From NCBI GenBank assembly GCA_934047225.1, contig OW203984.1, forward strand, positions 6,395,201 through 6,459,200: a stretch of DNA of 64,000 nucleotides, written 5' to 3'. The notes under the pieces are model-generated. The model did not search any database. It saw only the letters and a program-made list of their open reading frames with translations, and had not been told where the DNA came from. The first letter of the stretch is position 1; each line of letters starts with the position of its first letter. This DNA comes from Ypsolopha sequella (taxonomy: Eukaryota > Arthropoda > Insecta > Lepidoptera > Ypsolophidae). Shown here piece by piece: positions 55,430 through 64,000 of this stretch. A program made the position numbers and the translations under genes.

Positions 55430-55661
55430 AATGAGCGTTTTCCTTATGTCAAATTTTGTGTTAAATAAGATTCCTAGATGGCACTGTCGTATTCTTTAGC
55501 AACAGAATCAATGACTTAATTTGCACCGATTCCAAACAAACGAAAAGCCACTTTGACATTGACTGCTACAGAACACATTTTATCTGTGGTGACATGGACA
55601 GCGCCATCTGGAGGAAAGCTAAAAACTAAAAAAAAAAAAAACAACGAGAAAAACGCTCATT
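55430..55661 (+). mobile_element. MITE family M, copy 1
   Basis: The terminal inverted repeats are AATGAGCGTTTTCC and GAGAAAAACGCTCATT. It includes CAGCGCCATCTGGAGGAAAG and GTATTCTTTAGCAACAGAAT. Copy 2, in the opposite orientation, is at 56505-56732. Confidence 0.82.
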
Positions 55662-56504
55662 GTAGACATGCTCACTTTACAATGCCTGAATTCGGGTGGG
55701 CCTACAATCTCCCTTCACTCCTCGATCCTACAGCTGCCACTCTACAGACCCCTCCTTTATACTACGTGGCTCACCGGTGTCTCGGGTCTTCGCACCCTTG
55801 CAGCAGAACTGCTGGCTGGATGAGTCACCAGAACAGAATAGAACAGACGCTAAAAGCAATTTCTTCCAGACTTTACTTGTATTCATGTAATTATTTATTT
55901 TTACTGGTCTGAGCGAATCCCAAGGAATCTCCTTTGTATGGATAAAACTCCACTTACGATTTATTTTTAATATTATTATTAGAATCGATACAGATTTCTT
56001 CAGTTATGGATAAAATATTGAACGCATCATTATGACACGGTCCTTTTTATGCGATAGTTGCATAAAATAAAACTACAAGTTATGCGAGTAGCATACGAGT
56101 TTCTTGGAAAATTAAATTTATATTCTTTTGTTATTGTTAGTAATCAGCGGTTGGGCTGCGCGCCAAATGTGAGAAAACTTGCAAATACACGTGTGCATGT
56201 ATAAAAATTTACTCTAAATGGGGCCCAATTTGGGGTCCGCGCCCGCATTTGAAAATTTATTCCAAATTATCTGATTGTGGGAAGTAAATTATGACACCAT
56301 TTTTAATGGAGAAGGAGGTCGGTCGAGGGTTCGTGACCGATTGGTTCCGTGTGGGGACAATCTTTTGTGTAAATGTGGTATACTGGAAACGGTATTGTGC
56401 TTTAAACACACATTGCCGTTTTAGGACCCAAATTTATGGGAATAAGTCTAGATGACATTAAATATTTAGCCTGATTTGACATGGGATATCTCGATCTTGA
56501 CATA
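55662..56504. other. Spacer between two inverted MITEs, no gene seen
   Basis: The frame at 55553-55912 crosses a MITE boundary, so it is not a gene. The rest is ordinary intergenic DNA. Confidence 0.4.
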
Positions 56505-56732
56505 ATGAGCGTTTTTCTGGTTGTTTTTTTTCTTAGTTCTTAGTTTTCCTCCAGATGGCGCTGTCCATGTCACCATAGATAAAATGTGTTTTGTAGCAAT
56601 CAATGTCAAAGTGGTTTTTCATTTGTTTGGAATCTTTGCAAATTTTGTATTCGATTCTGTTGCTAAAGAATACGACAGTGCTATCTAGGAATCTTATTTA
56701 ACACTAAATTTGACATAAGGAAAAACGCTCAT
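56505..56732 (-). mobile_element. MITE family M, copy 2
   Basis: The reverse complement of 55430-55661, with the same AATGAGCGTTTTTC ends. Together the two copies could form a 1.3-kb stem-loop. Confidence 0.82.
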
Positions 56733-56835
56733 TAGAGAAAAATTGCAACAGCAGCCAGATGTCTGGTGATTTTGCAAAATTTTTGTATGGAATACAAACA
56801 TTTTTAGTCATTTGATTTTACATTGCATGCTTTTT

Positions 56836-57090
56836 AGAGTTCCGTACCCCCAAACGGGACCCTATTACCTTTATATTCTCTGCTATTACTAAGCCTTCGC
56901 TGTCTGTCTGTCTGTTTGGTTAAAAGTAGCCATTTGAAATTGTCACAATGGCCTGTATTACGGCAAATAATAAAAATTTATGTTGCTTTGGCATCTAGAT
57001 ATTGTCGTTATTTACGATAATATTTTTAGGGTTTAATACCTCTATTGTATGGTGGTGCGAAACCCCTTTGTGCGCGAGTCCAACACGCAC
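56836..57090 (-). repeat. Dispersed repeat G, copy 4
   Basis: It reads from TAGAGTTCCGTACCCCCAAA through a TCTGTCTGTCTG stretch to GCGCGAGTCCAACACGCACT. Confidence 0.7.
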
Positions 57091-57231
57091 TTGTCCAAAT
57101 TATTTATCACGCGATAAACAAAATTCGCATGACTGATATTTGGCGTATAAAATAATGCCAGAAGAATTCAGCTCTTTTGAATTTCAAAGTTGAAAGTAAA
57201 CTTAAATGTGTTGATAGTATGAGCGCATTCT

Positions 57232-58863
57232 GGGTCATTCCATGGTGGCGGTCGGGACAGGTTTACTCCATTTTTCGACATTACTTATATCTGTAGATCT
57301 GTAATTATACTCTTTTTAGATAATATATATGACGGAGGCGGGAATGAGGATTCGTTGTCAGGTGTGTCAGACATGGCAATAACCTCAAAATAATAGTTCG
57401 GTTGTTTAGTACAGACGTCTATTTTCACTGTTGCAAACAAATTAACAGGAAACCACCAACGATCAGACGGATATATTCGGATTACTTGGTCGAAAAACGC
57501 GGTAAGTTCGATACAGCGACGCACTCTCAATACAATGACCGTTCGTTTCGGCGTTCTCCAACAGAATGATGACGGGCCGCACTCCACCGACAAACGAAAC
57601 GTCAAAAACGTCAGACAACCGGAAACTAGTGTTGCCATCGCTGTATCGACCATACCCAAGTAAACTACTTGACGTTTCCGACTAGGCTCGATAGACGGCG
57701 TTAGTTGGGTCTGCGACATATATATACAGAATTGTAGATAAATATTAGTGTACAGACATCATTTAGTAAAATACTAACATTTTGGCATTGTATCGTATTA
57801 AATCCCTCCTTGAAAAAACGTGGCGTACGGGACAGGCACGCGCCCACCCTTTTCAAATTTGTGCAAACAACTGTTGCACTCAGCCTTTCTGGTCGTAGTA
57901 CAGCTTTGTATATTTTTTATAGATGTCTAGATAGTTGGTCTAAATAACTCGATAAAACATACAGTAATTTGTAAAAGGAATATAAATTTTTGAAAAGTGC
58001 GGCGGTTGGGACAAGGATTCGTAGGACATAGGACGAGTACCTACCAAAATCATGATATTTTACAAGATCAAATAATTGTTTTATTACTCAAGCAACATAA
58101 TTAAGTAATAACAATCACAACATAATAAGAGATCAACATTAAAAAGGTATTACTCAGACTTTTTTATGGACAGAACGGAACCTGTAAATTTGTTATAGTA
58201 TTCATGGTGTTAAAAAACGATGTCATGAATATTACTTATATTTTCTCAAAAACGTAAATGTTTTCATTAAATTCGTAATATATACGATTTATGTATTATT
58301 TACGATAAATTTTTCACCTCTCATACTGGTGGCGATCGGGACCAAACTTTGATTCCCCACAAAATATTATCACTAACGCCTTGTTGCTGGCAAATATGCC
58401 TGAAGGGTAGCTGCCCAGTCCCTTCTTACTTCTACAAATTATTTACGTTACAGTTCTAATACTTTTAGGTTAGGAAAACTAAACGTCAATTTTTCCGTGG
58501 CGGTCGGGACATAAGGCATACCTAAACTTGAGGCGTCATAAATTGGTAATTTACCTACATATTGCAATTTTCTGTTCGCAAAGTAAAAGCATAAACCCTT
58601 CCGTGAAATTTCATTCCCAAAACACGCCGTGTCGTAAACTAAATGGACGCAAACAGTATTGCCAATTTATCGGCAAAAATCGTACCACTTGAAGATGCGT
58701 GAAAGTCAATGTTTCAGTTCGATAAAATCGAAGAAAATGATAGGATTTTTTTGCTATTTCATTAAACATGGGGTTTTTGCTCAACAATGTGATTCAAATT
58801 AATAGTACTTATCTAATGAATTTATTTTTTTCGCTCGTGGTTTCAATTACCGTGGAATGACCC
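57232..58863 (-). mobile_element. 1.63-kb DNA element with TTCT duplication (Sola-like?)
   Basis: The ends are GGGTCATTCCATGG and the mirror CCGTGGAATGACCC, with TTCT immediately outside both (57228-57231, 58864-58867). A 4-bp duplication with G-rich ends is reminiscent of Sola elements, but this is inference. It contains a 144-codon minus-strand frame and five same-direction copies of a GTGGCGGTCGGGACA-like motif (57244, 57819, 57997, 58328, 58497). No DDE transposase is recognisable. Confidence 0.72.
57285..57719 (-). CDS. Unidentified 144-aa ORF within the TTCT element
   Basis: An ATG-started minus-strand frame (MSQTQLTPSIEPSRKRQ...) spanning over a quarter of the element without a stop. 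A short hydrophobic stretch (TAMATLVSGCLTFLTF) lies near residues 26-41. Trp pairs (DRWWFP), Cys residues and a C-terminal Ser/Pro patch follow. I do not recognise a family. The base composition is higher in G+C than in the rest of the element. It may be a captured exon or a relic of a transposon gene. Its status as a gene is doubtful. Confidence 0.3.
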   Translation of the reverse strand: MSQTQLTPSIEPSRKRQVVYLGMVDTAMATLVSGCLTFLTFRLSVECGPSSFCWRTPKRTVIVLRVRRCIELTAFFDQVIRIYPSDRWWFPVNLFATVKIDVCTKQPNYYFEVIAMSDTPDNESSFPPPSYILSKKSIITDLQI

Positions 58864-58867
58864 TTCT

Positions 58868-59147
58868 GTTATTTCTTGCAGCAGTCGTCAAACTAGAAAA
58901 TGCAATGAGCGTGATCTAAAAATACAAAATGCAAGTCCAGCTATTAAAAGAAGTTATGTTTCTTGTAATGTGAACCGGCAGCATTCTTGGCTTCACAACA
59001 AGTAAGAATTTTCATGAAGCAGACTCGCTTACTGGAAGCCTTTGAAAGCCCGTCACTATGTTAGACAAGAAAGTCCAGTTTTGCCCTTGCTGTCTTATAT
59101 CCTCGAGGTAGTACTAAGAATCAAGAAAAGTCAGAATTAAATAACTA
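58868..59147. other. No gene seen
   Basis: Short intergenic stretch with no recognisable feature. Confidence 0.4.
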
Positions 59148-59790
59148 AAAAACCGGCCAAGTGCGAGTCGGACTCGTGCATGAAGGGTTCCGTACCATTA
59201 TCTTTAATAATACAGATCGCGCAAAACGTCTAGCCCGCTCGCGCGCTCGGAAGTTGCTCTTCCCAAGAACGGCCCATACATTTTGTTCCTGCTGATGCGA
59301 ATCGCCCCGTGTTTAGAGGGGACTAAAAGTACTGTACTCGTTAACTTGTAAAGCCTACTTAGCTGTGATAGTTTTCCTTTTAATTTCGTTATGTACTATA
59401 CTACTGCCGTGATTTTTTTCACGTCTCCAAATACAACCGTTTCGCTAGCAGGGGGGGGGGGTACTTGACTCTAACAAAAATTAACACTTTTAAGCTTAAT
59501 ATTTCACAAACGAAACCCTGAATCGAAAAATGGTCTTCTCACACCCCGAATATTTTTAAATTACCTATCCAGCGACACCCCACACTAGGGGATAGACGAG
59601 AAAAAAATCTTTTTCAAAATTTTACTGTACCACTTTATCGGCGTGATAAATATGTATACCCATCGAAATATACCCATGCCAAATTACAGCTTTCTAGTAC
59701 TAATAGTCTCTAAGCTAAGCCGCGGACAGACAGACAGACGGACATGGCGAAACTATAAGGGTTCCTAGTTGTTGACTACGGAACCCTAAA
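59148..59790 (+). repeat. Dispersed repeat G, copy 5 (longest)
   Basis: From AACCGGCCAAGTGCGAGTCG to CTACGGAACCCTAAAAA, with the GACAGACAGACGGACATGGC block near the end. It is 640 bp and may be full length. A G run (about 59450-59460) is internal. Confidence 0.8.
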
Positions 59791-59999
59791 AACAGCATCA
59801 TTGCATTCTCCAGCCACACACAGACATCGTGTTGTTAATCGGCATAACATTAACAATATATTTCCTGTCCAGTCATATTTCAGTAAACAAAGATAAGACA
59901 ACTGACTGTGTTACAGTTGGGTAATTCCCCCAAGGATCTACACTACACTTTCTATTGGTCTCTATTATCAGTTTATTTCTCTAATTACCGAGTAAGTCA

Positions 60000-60432
60000 C
60001 AGTGCTGCCAGATCAGCGCATTTTGCGTCAAATCTAACGCTTTTTTTGACCACTTAGCGCTCAAAATTCGTTAAGCGGAAAATCTAGCGCTAGTTCGGAA
60101 TGAGTTTTGTTTCATTATTTTAGCACTTTTTTGGAATAATTTTAGGAAATCTAGCGCTATTTTGAAATGAGTTTTGTTTCAATGATGATAATTGTACTTG
60201 CATTGATTTAATTTAGGATAAAATGTCTTTTATCTTCTTTTAAAAATTGTTTACTGCTCTATAAATGACGTATTTTTTAAAAAGCCAATCAAATACAATC
60301 AGCTTATCAATATGGCCACCAATATACAACATATAACTAGCGCTTTTTATAAAAAAAATTGTTAAGCGGAATCTAGCGCTTTTTTACATCGGAGTTAGCG
60401 CGCAACACTCAATTGGACCTGGCAGCCCTCGT
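60000..60432. mobile_element. Possible hAT-like element
   Basis: The ends CAGTGCTGCCAGATC and, mirrored, CGAGGGCTGCCAGGTCC resemble hAT termini. Internally the motif ATCTAGCGCT repeats at about 60090, 60150 and 60370, with TAGCGCT relatives. I could not read an 8-bp duplication. No protein is present. Confidence 0.45.
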
Positions 60433-60462
60433 AGCATATAACAGTATACTATACAGAGTACA

Positions 60463-60844
60463 CAGGCGATGTCCGTGAGGATTACATTTTTTAAAACATA
60501 AATACTATCAAAATAGTTGCAGCAACCAGTCAACCAGTAATCATAGTCGAACTCGCTTCGATGGATATATGAAAATACTGTGCAACTCCTTTCCTCCTTG
60601 TACGCTTTCTTGTAGGTTTTCTTTCAAAAAATCTAGGCATTAATGTAGCTACCAAAACCATTGAAGGCTGTTGAAAACCTGTTATTAGTGCGTACAAGGA
60701 GGAAAGGAGTTGCAGAGTATTTTCATATATCCCATTGTTAACCGAATTCATCGAGGCGAGTTCGACTATGATATAACTGGTTGCTGCTACTCTTTTGATA
60801 GTATTTATGTTTCAAAAAAATGTAATCCTCAGGGACATCGCCTG
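60463..60844. mobile_element. 382-bp foldback MITE
   Basis: The outer arms are CAGGCGATGTCCGTGAGGAT and its mirror; the inner arms contain CAACTCCTTTCCTCCTTGTA and its mirror. Some 150 bp pair on each side, with a loop of about 80-90 bp. Confidence 0.85.
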
Positions 60845-60925
60845 CATTGATATTATCAGTTTAGTTATTTGAGGCGCCTCTTCTTAGCGTCATCAGAAAA
60901 TGCCTCTTTTGATAAAGTTAGTATG

Positions 60926-60928
<3 letters not shown>

Positions 60929-60980
<52 letters not shown>
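60929..60980. repeat. (TA)n microsatellite
   Basis: An A run, then about 20 TA units, interrupted once by G, ending GTATATAAG. Confidence 0.95.
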
Positions 60981-61048
60981 AGTACATCAGATATGTTGAA
61001 GCGCATTAAGTAATTCATATATGGTAAAATATGTCATATATGTATATA

Positions 61049-61306
61049 AGGTGACTTTTTGATCATCGTCCAAATTCATACTGGAGGCTTGATAAGTGAT
61101 CAGTATCTTGGATCAATAACAATTTTTGTGAAATTTGTAAAATGAAATTTCGACTTCCCATAGAAATTCACTTCCAGTTCCGAGTGAATCACTATGGGGA
61201 GTCGAAATTTCATTTTACGAATTTTACAAAAATGATTATTGATCCATGATACTGATCACTTACCAAGCCACCAGTATGAATTTGGACGATGATCAAAAAG
61301 TCACCT
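61049..61306. mobile_element. Foldback MITE, copy 3 (complete)
   Basis: It runs from AGGTGACTTTTTGATCATCG to CGATGATCAAAAAGTCACCT. It lies beside the TA microsatellite with TATA-like flanks, in line with a preference for TA-rich sites. Confidence 0.88.
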
Positions 61307-61334
61307 TGTATATTGTTAGTTATAAAGAAAGAAC

Positions 61335-61415
61335 AACTTCATTTTAGGAAATTATTCTCGCATATAAGAAACAGCATGAAAATATTGTTCAAAGTCAAGC
61401 TGTTTTTAGACCAAA
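61335..61415 (+). repeat. Dispersed repeat F, copy 2
   Basis: Matches 40133-40215 (ATTCTCGCATATAAGAAACA onward). Confidence 0.7.
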
Positions 61416-61571
61416 ACACACAATACACACAGACTACAATCGGTTACCTATTTTTTTTTAAACAACCATTGGTATTTGTATGGTTCTTTTCTTGCACTAA
61501 AATACAAGGAATTGTTTTTTCCGTTATCGTAATATAGGAAGGGGACCGTATAATGTTGGTTTATCAAACTG

Positions 61572-61689
61572 CGATATATTTCGGCCCTCGGTATGGGGCC
61601 GTCATCAGTCGAATGTGATTTCATGAAATGAAATGAATGAAATCACATTCGACTGATGACGGCCCCATACCGAGGGCCGAAATATATCG
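61572..61689. repeat. Near-perfect 118-bp hairpin
   Basis: The arms CGATATATTTCGGCCCTCGG through GTGATTTCAT and their mirror appear exact over about 53 bp, with a loop of about 12 bp (GAAATGAAATGA). Confidence 0.92.
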
Positions 61690-62013
61690 AGTTAATTTTT
61701 TTTTTTTAATTGTTTTAATAACACTACTAATGAAAAGCTAGTAAAAGTTAAATATAATATATTTATAAACGTTTATCAAACTGCATATTATACGAGAGAT
61801 CTACAGATGATATTATAGTTTGGCAAGAGTAGAGGTGGTTGAGGTAAATATTTCCAACAATTTGAAACGATTATTAGTTAAACAGGTCACCAACTCGGCA
61901 CGCTAATCGGCAAACGACGCGACGTGTGGGTTAACTTTAAGAGCGTGGTATAAAAATGGCACAGAAACCGAAATTTCAATCGTTCAAATTAGAATTGTCA
62001 GTACAATAGGAAC

Positions 62014-62290
62014 AAAAACCGGCCAAGTGCGAGTCGGAATCGCGCACGAATGCTTCCGTAACATTATCTATAAAAACGGCAAAAAAACATGTCTGTTGTA
62101 TGGGAGCTCCCTTAAATATTTATTTTATTATGTTTTTTAGTATTTGTTGTTATAGCGGCAACAGGAATACATCATCTGTGAAAATTTCAACTGTCTAACT
62201 ATCACGGTTCATGAGATACAGCCTGGTGACAGACGAACGGATAGCGGAGTCTTAGTAATAGGGTCCCGACCCTTACAAAATCATAGGCAG
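62014..62290 (+). repeat. Dispersed repeat G, copy 6
   Basis: AACCGGCCAAGTGCGAGTCG to CTTAGTAATAGGGTCCCGAC. Its middle is almost the same as 9640-9830. Confidence 0.8.
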
Positions 62291-63245
62291 TTATGGGGAC
62301 TGCCGACAAAAATCGCGCCTAAAGAAGTTTTTACTTCAAAAATACTATTAAACGGATTTGGGTGGAGTTTTCACAGTTGCATAGACTAATTTCTTGGCAG
62401 CTGAATCACGAGTCAACCAATGTAGGGAGTGAAATTTTTATTTTGCTCAATAAAGCGAGGGTATGGCCAGTCGCGTTCTTTCTCTTTGGCGTCAAATGAC
62501 AGAGCGCGTCTGAACTATACATTCCTGCGGGAAAGAACTTACTTACAGAAGGTTTACTCCGCATAACTAGCGAAAACAGGCGCACGCACACATAGACGCG
62601 TACGTATAAACGATCTCGGATGAAGTCGGTCGAATGCCAATACGAAATTCTGCCGAGCGAGACCGTCATACGTACACACGCATGTGTGCGTCTGTTTTCA
62701 GCCTTCTGGTAGTATCTATTTTTTGCCCTAATCGTCTTGGATTGGCCCACGAGCTGTCAACCCATCGATTATATTATTATTGTATGTGTCAACCGCTTAG
62801 GATAAAAATTGCCGATCTAGTTACATACAACTCACCAATACTTAATTTACATCGATTCTAGACACTTCAATATTTATGTAGACTACTTCTGTTCACAATA
62901 AAATGCATATTATCCCTCGTGTCACGTGCAAACTAGAATGTATTAAGGCCCTTAATACCGCCAAATGGGTACTTTCTAAAGCCTACTCCTCTTTTATGGC
63001 CAAACCAAAAATATTGAAAAAATGTATTATGGATTATCAACTCTAGGACAACATGTGCAACATTTTTCTTTTTCGTACCACCAAAACTTCTATATGAAAA
63101 ATTGTTTCAACTGAATGGTGTTTTTTGGCTTGAATTTCCTACTGCTCCTAAGCGGCTTAGGTGATTTAATTCATTTATGCGTTGATAAATAGATAAACTT
63201 GATAGCTATAAATATAACATACAATTATTCAATCGAACAATGACG
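62291..63245. other. Intergenic DNA, no gene seen
   Basis: The frames at 62406-62861 on both strands overlap one another and show no domain. GACCGTCATACGTAC and CGTACGTATAAACG lie within a loosely inverted patch near 62590-62680. Confidence 0.4.
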
Positions 63246-63415
63246 CCCATGTGAAAAGTATTATTTTCTCCTATTTTGCCCTTTCAAGGACGCAGCGAGC
63301 GTCGTAACAGCCACCACGCATTGTGCACTGATTTGAACGTTATTTCAATGTCGTTTCCGTCGATATTCATACAGACAAACATCGAGCTGCTAATTTGGCG
63401 ACGGTAATCGCCTTA
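63246..63415. repeat. Dispersed repeat D, copy 3
   Basis: TGTGAAAAGTATTATTTTC and GACGCAGCGAGCGTCGTAAC to TTTCCGTCGATATTC, diverged from the copies at 8510 and 40290. The end AATCGCCTTAA resembles the TTAA/GGCG termini. Confidence 0.55.
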
Positions 63416-63965
63416 AGAACTGTCATGGTACAGATAGGGTGACGTGTTTTAGACTGTACAGGGTGGAGCGATTTTATTTTTTTTGAATTTTTGCTTCGGC
63501 ATACCTGTATAAAGTTGCTATTTTAGGTCATTACTAAATACGAGAAAGCTCAGTTTGTTTACGTTAAGTTTAGAGGTGCCCCCATCATCGTAAAGTTTTG
63601 AAAATTTGCGCAAATTCCATAAAATCGCAAACGTTGTATAAACCCGGAATTATATTCTTAGCGATGCTTTATTAGTGTAAACTAAACAAGATTGAACTTG
63701 AAACATGTTTGTTCTGATCGGTAGGTAACGGGGTGCGGGGAAGGGGTATTTTTTATTTCACTCCCTCACATCAAAGAAATGGCATTAGTCAACTCGCGCG
63801 CGTACACGAGTTCACTTGTTTGTCGTGCACTTAGGTACTTGACACATCGAATCTGACGGCTGGGAACAAATACAATTGTAAGTAATATTTTTCACATTCA
63901 AAACTTGCAGTTTCGTTTATAACCGTAGTACTATTAAAAGTATTCTTTGTCTTAATTACAGAAAT

Positions 63966-64000
63966 ATGTCGCAAGTTAAAACACGACAAATGTCAAGCTG
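63966..64000 (+). CDS. Possible start of a plus-strand gene (cut by window edge)
   Basis: A donor-like TT|GTAAGTAAT at 63878 and an acceptor-like TCTTAATTACAG ending at 63961 define an 84-bp intron. The following sequence opens ATG TCG CAA and stays open for 11 codons to the edge (MSQVKTRQMSS). It could be the first coding exon of a neighbouring gene, but eleven codons are too few to identify it. Confidence 0.3.
   Translation, partial: MSQVKTRQMSS

Noticed and set aside
55553..55912. 119-codon plus-strand frame
   Set aside because: It crosses the edge of a MITE and contains its poly(A)-like run.
52044..64000. draper promoter and upstream 5' UTR exons
   Set aside because: The acceptor at 52044 implies that they exist, but no donor-bounded exon or core promoter could be singled out by eye.

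Overview
The window is AT-rich, repeat-dense animal DNA, most likely from a moth or butterfly. The repeat types fit Lepidoptera: tRNA-derived SINEs, RTE-type and CR1/Jockey-type LINEs, Ty3 elements, many foldback MITEs with TTAA target sites, and the widespread 'CCGGCCAAGTGCGAGTCGG' repeat. The one host gene I can identify is of insect type. I see no bacterial operons, CRISPR array or rRNA.

The host gene lies on the minus strand and is the 5' part of draper, the MEGF10-type phagocytic receptor. Three exons join in frame. Exon 1 (51837-52043) carries 5' UTR and a signal peptide. Exon 2 (25531-25826) carries the EMI domain and the first Cys-rich repeat. Exon 3 (7710-7956) carries two EGF-like repeats. 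The introns are about 26.0 kb and 17.6 kb and are packed with mobile DNA, so almost everything between 7957 and 51836 is intronic. Later exons must lie left of base 1.

Layout from left to right. 1-7700: a TTAA-independent foldback MITE, an RTE LINE tail, a small inverted-repeat element, a nearly full-length LINE (1.44-5.82 kb) with both ORFs open, and a TTAA foldback. 7957-25530 (draper intron): degraded SINE and Helitron-like pieces, then a 13.7 kb Ty3/Gypsy nest (11310-25024) with a TTTG target duplication. Its pol is split by a second, minus-strand LTR element whose coding region is an in-frame gag-protease-integrase-tail fusion. Its 3' LTR is split at TTAA by a 3.76 kb foldback element. 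25827-51836 (draper intron): SINE tandem copies, hairpins, a 73-bp and a 196-bp tandem array, a hAT element, large foldbacks, an RTE fragment, a second inverted copy of the 3.77 kb TTAA element, and several TTAA/GGCG elements. 52044-64000: more MITEs, including a 1.63 kb element with a TTCT duplication and a 144-codon ORF, dispersed repeats, and a possible start of a plus-strand gene at the right edge.

The mobile elements form a readable insertion history: LTR element into LTR element, TTAA element into LTR, foldback into hAT, and a TTAA element into a dispersed repeat with an unoccupied paralogue elsewhere in the window. I found no new multi-gene system. The most unusual items are the amplified hAT junction, the gag-protease-only LTR derivative, the paired 3.77 kb nested-palindrome TTAA elements, and the TTCT element with five internal copies of one motif.
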